From positions 1-11,691 of the forward strand of contig JBBQSN010000113.1 of the NCBI GenBank assembly GCA_038213835.1: a DNA stretch of 11,691 bases, in the 5' to 3' direction. The translations under genes were made by a program, and so were the position numbers. Below are positions 6,554-11,691 of this stretch, in pieces. The notes under the pieces are model-generated. The model was not told the origin of the DNA. It ran no database searches and saw nothing but the letters and a program-made list of their open reading frames with translations. Every line of letters begins with the position of its first letter. The stretch's first letter is position 1. The DNA comes from JBBQSN01 sp038213835. Lineage in GTDB: Bacteria > Actinomycetota > Actinomycetes > Actinomycetales > CAWJMD01.

Positions 6554-8301
6554 CGGGCCTGCCTGACCTGCGCCGCCACCTCGCGGAGCGAGGCCCCGGC
6601 CTGGGGGTCGACACCGACGTCGGCGAGCAGCTGGAGCAGCCGCTCCCGCTCGGTCTCGAGCAGCGTCTCGACCCGGGCCAGCAGGTCGTCACGGGCCTTC
6701 GCCGCGAGCGCCCGGACCGCCTGGTCGCCGAAGATCGCCTCGAGGAGCTTCTGACCCACGACCGCGGTGCCCGCGCCGACGCCGAGCTCGGCGCCGGTGG
6801 GGATGAACGCGGTGCTGGCGAACACGATGACCATCAGGACGACGCCCAGGGCGTTCACGCCGAAGGACAGCACGCGAGCCTGGCTGCGCTTGGAGGCGCC
6901 CTGCTCGCGCACCAGGTCGAGCACGAATCCCTGCCAGTCACGCACCAGCCGGTTCACCCGGGCGTCGAAGTCCGCGGGCAGCTTCGTCGCCTCGGCGCCC
7001 GCCTCGTCCAGCAGCGCGGCACCGGCCCGGTCGGAGCGCCAGCTGCGGACGGCGCGCTCGGCGGCGTCCTCGGCCTGGGCCCGGACGAGAGCGGCCACGC
7101 CGGTCTGCAGCGCCTCGCCCAACGGCTCGGCGAGTGCGGGACGTCCGGTGAAGGCGGACACGACCCGGTCGCGGAGCCGTCCGACCGCCGACTCGAGGCC
7201 GCGGAAGAACTCCCCGGTGCCGACGAACTCCTGCCACCGGGCGAGAACCTCGCCGCGCAGCAGCGAGCCGTCGGTGAGGCCCTGCTCCAGCCGGCCCTCG
7301 GCGTCCGCGTAGGCGTTCGCGACCTCGGTGCGCAGCCGCAGAGCGGTCTCGGCCTGCTGGTCGGCACCGTCGGCCAGCACGGGGATCCGACGGTCCAGCG
7401 AACCCAGCGCGCCGGCGAGGGTGCGGCGAACGACGAGCTGACGGGCCCGGACGCTGGACGCCAGCCCGACCAGCCACGAGCGCAGCTGCTCGACCTGCTG
7501 GGGTGGCAGCAGCCCGGCGTCGTCGAGACCGGCCGACTCGGCCACCGTGAACAGCGGCGCGGTACCGAGCCCGTTGTCGCGCAGCATCTGCGCCAGGTGG
7601 GTGCGCACCTCGCTCATGGCGTCCGGCGGGACCCGGTCGAGCACCACCGCGACCGACGTTCCTCGCTCGACGGCGGTGCGGAGCAGGTCCCAGGGCACGG
7701 CGTCGGCGTACCGGGCGGCGGTGGTGACGAACAGCCAGAGGTCGCCGGCCGCGAGCAGTTGGGTGGCCAGCTCGCGGTTGGTGTCGACCACCGAGTCGAT
7801 GTCCGGTGCGTCCAGCAGGGCCAGACCCGGGGGCAGGGAGGACGACGTCGCCAGCCGGACGCTGGTGATCTTGCGGTCCGTGACCTCGCGGGTGGGCTCG
7901 GGGTCGTCACCGGTGAGGCGGGCGAGGTGCGGCAGCACGTGGTCGGACTCGAACCACTCGGTGTCGTCCGGGTGCAGCACCAGCACCGGTGAGCGGGTGG
8001 TGGGTCGCAGCACGCCGGAGCGGGAGACCTGCTCGCGCAGGATCGAGTTCACCAGCGTGGACTTGCCCGCGCCGGTGGAACCGCCCACGACGGCCAGCAG
8101 CGGGGCGTCGATCCGGCGCAGCCGCGGCAGCAGGTAGTCGTCCAGCTGGTCCAGCAGGCTGGTGCGCTCGGCCCGCGCGTCCGGGGCCGACGCGGTCTGC
8201 AGGGGCAGCGGCAGACCGTGCACGCGCTCGCGCAGGGTCTCGAGCGCACCGAGCAGCAGTGCGGTCGATCCCTGCGGCGAGACGTCCTTGCGCAGCTCCA
8301 C
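6550..8301 (-). CDS. Dynamin-like GTPase with C-terminal membrane segment (DynA-like), first gene of the pair
   Basis: With GTG 8301 as start the product has 583 residues. It has G1 GGSTGAGKST (73-82), a conserved PTTRSPV segment after it (G2 region, near 100-106) and G3 DAPDID (164-169). The expected G4 position reads VVLDRVPPD, without N/T-K-x-D, so nucleotide specificity or the base contact must differ from classical GTPases. A helix-rich stalk-like region covers about 270-475. A hydrophobic segment follows (about 481-500, GVNALGVVLMVIVFASTAFI), then a Gly/Ala-rich helix and a heptad-like C-terminus rich in Leu/Glu/Arg that may be a coiled coil. The ATG at 8310 directly abuts GGGAGG, too close for initiation, whereas GTG 8301 is 9 nt from it. 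The gene begins about 50 bp after the ureohydrolase stop and runs into the second GTPase by ATGA overlap. Confidence 0.8.
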   Translation of the reverse strand: MELRKDVSPQGSTALLLGALETLRERVHGLPLPLQTASAPDARAERTSLLDQLDDYLLPRLRRIDAPLLAVVGGSTGAGKSTLVNSILREQVSRSGVLRPTTRSPVLVLHPDDTEWFESDHVLPHLARLTGDDPEPTREVTDRKITSVRLATSSSLPPGLALLDAPDIDSVVDTNRELATQLLAAGDLWLFVTTAARYADAVPWDLLRTAVERGTSVAVVLDRVPPDAMSEVRTHLAQMLRDNGLGTAPLFTVAESAGLDDAGLLPPQQVEQLRSWLVGLASSVRARQLVVRRTLAGALGSLDRRIPVLADGADQQAETALRLRTEVANAYADAEGRLEQGLTDGSLLRGEVLARWQEFVGTGEFFRGLESAVGRLRDRVVSAFTGRPALAEPLGEALQTGVAALVRAQAEDAAERAVRSWRSDRAGAALLDEAGAEATKLPADFDARVNRLVRDWQGFVLDLVREQGASKRSQARVLSFGVNALGVVLMVIVFASTAFIPTGAELGVGAGTAVVGQKLLEAIFGDQAVRALAAKARDDLLARVETLLETERERLLQLLADVGVDPQAGASLREVAAQVRQAR

Positions 8302-8310
8302 GCCCAGCAT

Positions 8311-8316
8311 CCTCCC
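8311..8316 (-). promoter_or_regulatory. Ribosome binding site of the first GTPase gene
   Basis: GGGAGG on the minus strand sits immediately before ATG 8310 and 9 nt before GTG 8301, which is why the GTG is preferred. Confidence 0.6.
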
Positions 8317-8350
8317 GTGGCCGGAGCCAGGGGGCCAACCGGGCTCGCCG

Positions 8351-9403
8351 TCAGCCGTCCGCGTCGGGTCCGCCGTCCACGCCGGCGACCGGCCTGCCCT
8401 CGAGCAGGGGACGGGTCGGGTCGTGCACGCCGTCGCGCCCGTGACGGCGCTGCCAGGCCAGCCCGCTGAGCGCCTCGAGCACCACGCGGTTGGCCAGGGA
8501 GGCGGTGATGTCCGCGTGGTCGTAGGGCGGCGAGACCTCCACGACGTCGACCCCGGCGATCGGGAGCCGCATGCAGAGCCGGCGGACGGCGTCCAGCAGC
8601 TCGCGGGCGCTGAGGCCGCCGGGCTCCGGCGTGCCGGTGCCCGGCGCGTGACCGGGATCGCACACGTCGATGTCGACCGACAGGAACACGGCGTCGCAGT
8701 CGTCCAGGGCGATCGTGGACGCCTCGTCCAGCACGACGTCGAGGCCGCGCGCCACCACCTCGGTCATCTCGTAGGAGCGCATCTGCTGCCCGGCCATCCA
8801 GTCCAGCGTCTCCGGCCCTGGCCAGTAGCCGCGCAGCCCCACCTGGAGGAACCGGTCGCCCCGCAGCGCACCGGACTCGATCAACCGTCGCATCGGCGCA
8901 CCGTGTCCCCACAGCGAACCGAACTCGACGTCGCCGGTGTCGGCGTGGGCGTCGAAGTGGATCATCGAGACCCGGCCGTGCCCGTGGTGGTTCGCGACGC
9001 CCGTGGCGTCCGCGAACGCGATCGAGTGGTCGCCCCCGAGCACCACCGGGATCGCGCCGGACGCCGCCACCTCTGTCACCGCCCTCTCGAGGGCGGCGAG
9101 GCTGCGCTCGATGTGCCCGGGCGGCATCTCGACGTCGCCGGCGTCCAGCACGACCAGGTCCTGCAACGCGTCGACCCGCAGGGCCAGGCTCGGCCGCGAG
9201 CCGTCGTGGCCGAGGTAGTCGGTGGAACGGATCGCCTGCGGGCCGAACCGCGTGCCCGGACGGTGCGAGGTCCCGCCGTCGAACGGGGCGCCGATGACGA
9301 CGACGTCGGCGCCGGCGTAGGTCGAGGGGTCGCCCAGCGTGCACCGCGGGACGCCCAGGAACGTGATGTCTGGCCCGAACATGGCGCCGTACCTGTCGCT
9401 CAT
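8351..9403 (-). CDS. speB: Agmatinase / ureohydrolase-family guanidino hydrolase
   Basis: The 350-residue protein belongs to the arginase/agmatinase superfamily, which removes urea from guanidino compounds using two Mn ions. Metal ligands are visible: His126 in GGDHS, Asp151, His153 and Asp155 in FDAHAD, and Asp244 and Asp246 in SVDIDVCDP. The following APGTGTPEPGGL is the family signature. The N-terminal GAPFDGGTSHRPGTRFGP is typical of bacterial agmatinases. The substrate could be agmatine (to putrescine) or 4-guanidinobutyrate; the sequence alone does not settle this, so the symbol is provisional. I start at ATG 9403, where homology begins. The frame is open further upstream, but those residues overlap the divergent gene and look non-coding. 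There is no SD; a -10/-35 pair places the transcript start at the ATG (leaderless). The first GTPase gene follows after about 50 bp, so the two may be co-transcribed without a metabolic link. Confidence 0.88.
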   Translation of the reverse strand: MSDRYGAMFGPDITFLGVPRCTLGDPSTYAGADVVVIGAPFDGGTSHRPGTRFGPQAIRSTDYLGHDGSRPSLALRVDALQDLVVLDAGDVEMPPGHIERSLAALERAVTEVAASGAIPVVLGGDHSIAFADATGVANHHGHGRVSMIHFDAHADTGDVEFGSLWGHGAPMRRLIESGALRGDRFLQVGLRGYWPGPETLDWMAGQQMRSYEMTEVVARGLDVVLDEASTIALDDCDAVFLSVDIDVCDPGHAPGTGTPEPGGLSARELLDAVRRLCMRLPIAGVDVVEVSPPYDHADITASLANRVVLEALSGLAWQRRHGRDGVHDPTRPLLEGRPVAGVDGGPDADG

Positions 9404-9409
9404 CGCGGC

Positions 9410-9438
9410 AGTATGGTCCTGGGCCGACCGACGGACAA
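9410..9438 (-). promoter_or_regulatory. Sigma-70-type promoter for the ureohydrolase, leaderless
   Basis: On the minus strand TTGTCC (9438-9433) and CATACT (9415-9410) are separated by exactly 17 nt. Each matches the consensus at 4 of 6 positions. Six bases follow the -10 before ATG 9403, so the start codon A would be +1. No SD precedes this ATG, which fits a leaderless mRNA. The element lies in the 52-bp gap shared with the divergent TerD-vWA gene. Confidence 0.5.
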
Positions 9439-9441
9439 CGC

Positions 9442-9447
9442 AGGGGG
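9442..9447 (+). promoter_or_regulatory. Ribosome binding site of the TerD-vWA gene
   Basis: AGGGGG lies 8 nt before GTG 9456. It selects this start over the adjacent GTG 9459 and over upstream in-frame ATGs that would run into the ureohydrolase gene. Confidence 0.65.
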
Positions 9448-9455
9448 ACGACGAC

Positions 9456-10805
9456 GTGGTGCACGAGCTCAGCAGGGGCGGCAACATCGGGTTGGCGCAA
9501 GCAGGGCTGGCCGGCGGACCGGTGGTGGTCACGCTCACCTGGGGGCCCTCCCCCGGCCTGGACGCCGACCTGTCCGCGTTCCTCGTGGGCGCCGGCGGCA
9601 CGGTGCGCTCCGACGACGACTTCGTCTTCTACAACCAGCCGAGCGGGGCGGGCGGCGCCGTGCGTCACCTGGGCAAGGCGCAGGAGCCCGGACGCACGGT
9701 CGATCGCGTGCAGCTCGACGTCGCCACCCTGCCTGCCGACGTCGACCGGGTCGTCATCGGCGCCTCGCTCGACGGCCAGGGCACCTTCGGGAGGCTGAGC
9801 AGCCTGGCGGTCGAGGTCGGTGCACCCGGTGCAGCCGCTGCGATCCGGTGCGGCCTGGAGGCCTCGATCGAGACCGCCATGGTGTTCGCGGAGGTCTACC
9901 GACGCGGCGAGGAGTGGAAGGTCCGCGCTGTCGGCCAGGGCTATGCCTCGGGGCTGGCCGGCATGGCCCGCGACGTCGGCGTCTCGATCGACGAGGAGCC
10001 CGCGCCGGTCGTGGCTCCTGCCCCGGCGGCTCCGGTGCCATCCGCGATCAGCCTCGAGAAGCAGCGCCTGGTCAGGCTGGAGAAGGACCTCGCGCAGGAC
10101 CCCCAGCTGCTCACCCTGGTCAAGACCGCCGGCGTCAGCCTGGACAAGCGTGGGCTCGGAGAGCACACCGCGAGGGTCGCCCTCGTGCTCGACATCTCGG
10201 CCTCGATGCGCCGGCTCTACGACAAGGGCGCGGTGCAACGCCTCGCCGAGCGGGTCCTCTCGCTCGGTCTGCGCTTCGACGACGACGGCGAGGTCGACGT
10301 CTTCCTGTTCGGCGGCAAGGCGCACCACATGGCAGAGGGACTGCGGCAGAAGGGGTACCGCGAGTTCATCGACCGCGCCCTGCAGCAGTACCCGCTGGAG
10401 TACGGCACGCAGTACGGGGCCGCGATGTCGATCGTGCGGCAGCACTACTTCGGCTCCACCGACGACCGCCACCACCCGCTGCGCGAGCGCGTGCCGGTCT
10501 ACGCCATGTTCGTCACCGACGGCGCCCCCGGCGACCGGGCCGGTGCCGAGCGGCAGATCACCGCGGCGTCCTACGAGCCGGTGTTCTGGCAGTTCATGGG
10601 CATCGGGAAGACGACGTCCTTCGCGTTCCTGGAGAGGCTCGACGACCTGCAGGGCCGGTACACCGACAACGCCGACTTCTTCGCCGTCACCCCGGACGAG
10701 CTGATGGGCTCGAACCCCATCCCGGACGACACGCTGTTCGAGCGGATGATGACCGAGTACCCGGACTGGCTGAAGCGCGCTCGCAGCCAGGGCCTGCTGG
10801 GCTGA
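9456..10805 (+). CDS. TerD domain-vWA domain fusion protein (TerF-like)
   Basis: The 449-residue protein has two domains. Residues 1-180 are a TerD stress domain: ELSRGGNIGL, VTLTW (25-29), the Ca2+-binding LDADLSAF (35-42) and SDDDFVFYN (52-60), and EVYRRGEEWKVRAVGQGY (146-163). A Pro/Ala linker (about 182-195) and a charged helix follow. A von Willebrand A domain spans about 238-435, with an intact MIDAS: DISAS (Asp246, Ser248, Ser250), Thr318 in GTQYG and Asp355 in VTDGAPGD. It ends YPDWLKRARSQGLLG. TerD-vWA architecture is that of TerF of tellurite/stress ter operons, where vWA and TerD proteins are proposed to build a membrane-linked metal-sensing complex. No signal peptide is present. 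Here no terB, terC or terD neighbours are in view; the divergent gene is the ureohydrolase and a P-loop ATPase gene follows 5 bp after the stop. Confidence 0.9.
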   Translation: MVHELSRGGNIGLAQAGLAGGPVVVTLTWGPSPGLDADLSAFLVGAGGTVRSDDDFVFYNQPSGAGGAVRHLGKAQEPGRTVDRVQLDVATLPADVDRVVIGASLDGQGTFGRLSSLAVEVGAPGAAAAIRCGLEASIETAMVFAEVYRRGEEWKVRAVGQGYASGLAGMARDVGVSIDEEPAPVVAPAPAAPVPSAISLEKQRLVRLEKDLAQDPQLLTLVKTAGVSLDKRGLGEHTARVALVLDISASMRRLYDKGAVQRLAERVLSLGLRFDDDGEVDVFLFGGKAHHMAEGLRQKGYREFIDRALQQYPLEYGTQYGAAMSIVRQHYFGSTDDRHHPLRERVPVYAMFVTDGAPGDRAGAERQITAASYEPVFWQFMGIGKTTSFAFLERLDDLQGRYTDNADFFAVTPDELMGSNPIPDDTLFERMMTEYPDWLKRARSQGLLG

Positions 10806-10810
10806 CCGTC

Positions 10811-11371
10811 GTGGTCGCTCCGCGGCTGGTGCTGCTCAACGGGTTGCCCGGCATCGGGAAGTCCACGCTCGCGGATCGCTTCCCAGTCGCCCTCCCCCGC
10901 TGGGTCGTTCTGGACGCCGACCGGATTCGGCGCAGGATGCCCGAGGACCTGGGGCAGACGGTGGCCGCCGCCCGCGGACAGGTCCTCGCGCGCGCTGCGG
11001 CCCACCTCGGTGACGGCGACGACGTGGTGGTACCTCAGCTGGTGGCACGGGTGGACCAGCTGGTGCGGTTCGAGCAGGTGGCTTTCGACCTGCGTGCCGA
11101 TCTCGTCCACGTCCTCCTCGTCGACGCCGGCGGCGACCCGGTCGGACGGTTCCACCGTCGCGCGGGCGAGGACCCCTGGCACACCGAGGTGCGCGGCCTC
11201 GTCGAGCGCCAGGGTGGCGCCGACGTGCTTGCCGGGTACGAGAAGGGGTTGGCCAAGGTCGTTGCCGAGCGTCCGGACGTCCGCGTCGTCCGCAGCGTCG
11301 AGGGCGATCCTGACGGCACCTGGGGAGCCCTCGTCGACGCTGGGGCCGTGACCGGATCGCTCGGGCGCTGA
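10811..11371 (+). CDS. Small P-loop ATPase/kinase-like protein (AAA_33/zeta-toxin-like fold)
   Basis: The 186-residue protein opens with a beta strand and Walker A GLPGIGKST (11-19). The motif LDADRIRRRM follows at 34-43, as in small-molecule kinases of the AAA_33/zeta-toxin/chloramphenicol-phosphotransferase group, in which an Asp of this strand binds or activates the substrate hydroxyl. Further on are VVVPQLVAR (72-80), a strand HVLLVDA (100-106) and a lid-like RFHRR (113-117). It probably phosphorylates a small molecule or nucleotide-type substrate; which one cannot be read from the sequence. The GTG start lies 5 bp after the TerD-vWA stop with only a weak SD, so translation is likely coupled to that gene. 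No antitoxin partner of the epsilon type is adjacent, which argues against a classical zeta toxin. Confidence 0.75.
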   Translation: MVAPRLVLLNGLPGIGKSTLADRFPVALPRWVVLDADRIRRRMPEDLGQTVAAARGQVLARAAAHLGDGDDVVVPQLVARVDQLVRFEQVAFDLRADLVHVLLVDAGGDPVGRFHRRAGEDPWHTEVRGLVERQGGADVLAGYEKGLAKVVAERPDVRVVRSVEGDPDGTWGALVDAGAVTGSLGR

Positions 11372-11387
11372 CGGGTCCGTCACCGCG

Positions 11388-11691
11388 TCACGGTGGATCA
11401 GGGTCGGGTTCGTTCGGTGCCGGGGGCGCGTTCCAGCGCAGGCCGGTGCGCCGGGTGGTGTGGACGGTGCGGTGGAAGGTGTTGCGTTGCAGGGTTCGTG
11501 ACTGGTCGAGACGCTCGGGTGGGCAGAACCAGGGGATGCCGTCGCGCATCATCATCTGCCAGCCCTGCGCGGGGTCATCCTCGGGTTGGGCGTGGATCTG
11601 GGTGTGGTGGCGGTGGCAGAGCAGGGCCAGGTTGGCGGTGGTGGTGGGGCCGCCGCGGGACCACCAGATGACGTGGTGCGCCTCGCACAGC
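11388..11691 (-). CDS. HNH endonuclease (DUF222-type), C-terminal part; 5' end outside window
   Basis: Reading the minus strand from the right edge gives an open frame of 100 residues ending in TGA at 11390-11388; its start lies beyond the window. It begins LCEAHHVIWWSRGGPTTTAN and continues NLALLCHRHHTQIH, the HNH signature: catalytic His in the first HH, a central Asn in TAN and the second HH as metal ligands. The tail FHRTVHTTRRTGLRWNAPP is typical of the C-termini of DUF222-HNH proteins, which occur in many divergent copies in actinomycetes such as Nocardioides and mycobacteria. Their function is unsettled; they may be intron- or intein-like homing relics or host nucleases. It is convergent with the P-loop gene with 16 bp between stops; a 5-bp inverted repeat CACCG/CGGTG lies at 11381-11395. 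Confidence 0.85.
   Translation of the reverse strand, partial: LCEAHHVIWWSRGGPTTTANLALLCHRHHTQIHAQPEDDPAQGWQMMMRDGIPWFCPPERLDQSRTLQRNTFHRTVHTTRRTGLRWNAPPAPNEPDPDPP

Noticed and set aside
4739..6754. 671-codon plus-strand open frame antisense to the second GTPase gene
   Set aside because: It is rich in V/E/H/Q/G as expected from reading the reverse complement of the real GC-rich gene, with no motif.
8302..10475. Long minus-strand open frame across the TerD-vWA, ureohydrolase and first GTPase genes
   Set aside because: It has no domain signal and conflicts with three well-supported genes.
8162..10810. Long plus-strand open frame leading into the P-loop gene
   Set aside because: It runs antisense to the ureohydrolase and first GTPase genes and out of phase through the TerD-vWA gene. 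Only the part from 10811 shows domain motifs; the rest is a by-product of high GC.
10811..11371. Zeta-type toxin of a toxin-antitoxin pair
   Set aside because: The fold motifs are similar, but no small antitoxin gene is adjacent; the upstream gene is a 449-residue TerD-vWA protein.

Overview
The window is very GC-rich. It has GTG starts, strong GC bias at third codon positions, short or overlapping gene junctions and a DUF222-type HNH protein. Together these point to an actinomycete chromosome. The gene content would suit a Nocardioides-like (Propionibacteriales) organism, but the genus is a guess. I see no rRNA, tRNA, CRISPR array, insertion sequence or phage module.

Layout. Positions 2-1194 hold the end of a TetR-type regulator overlapping an acyl-CoA thioesterase II gene (tesB). 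Positions 1195-2338 are a loosely organised, partly degenerate stretch. It has a short pentapeptide-repeat ORF without a convincing start, a stable hairpin, and a two-TM protein gene split by an apparent -1 frameshift in a G run. A hairpin at 2358-2396 separates this from the genes on the minus strand. From 9403 down to 2415 five minus-strand genes follow in transcription order: a ureohydrolase (agmatinase family), two dynamin-like membrane GTPases overlapping by ATGA, a second-type single-stranded DNA-binding protein without the acidic tip, and the ABC-F translation factor EttA. Divergent from the ureohydrolase are a TerD-vWA fusion (9456-10805) and a small P-loop kinase-like ATPase (10811-11371). 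The right edge holds the C-terminal end of an HNH endonuclease on the minus strand.

How the genes may work together. The block of two GTPases, ssb and ettA resembles the Streptomyces arrangement in which DynA and DynB stabilise sporulation FtsZ rings and SsbB acts in chromosome segregation. In M. tuberculosis the SSB paralogue Rv2478c also sits next to the EttA-like Rv2477c. The conserved order suggests a link between division or membrane remodelling, DNA handling and translation control, but this is inferred from neighbourhood alone. The TerD-vWA/P-loop pair is a separate stress-type unit without the usual terB/terC partners in view.

Points most worth a second look: the frameshifted two-TM/PH-like gene, the isolated TerD-vWA plus nucleotide kinase pair, the GTPase pair whose upstream member lacks a normal G4 motif, and a probable leaderless promoter for the ureohydrolase.
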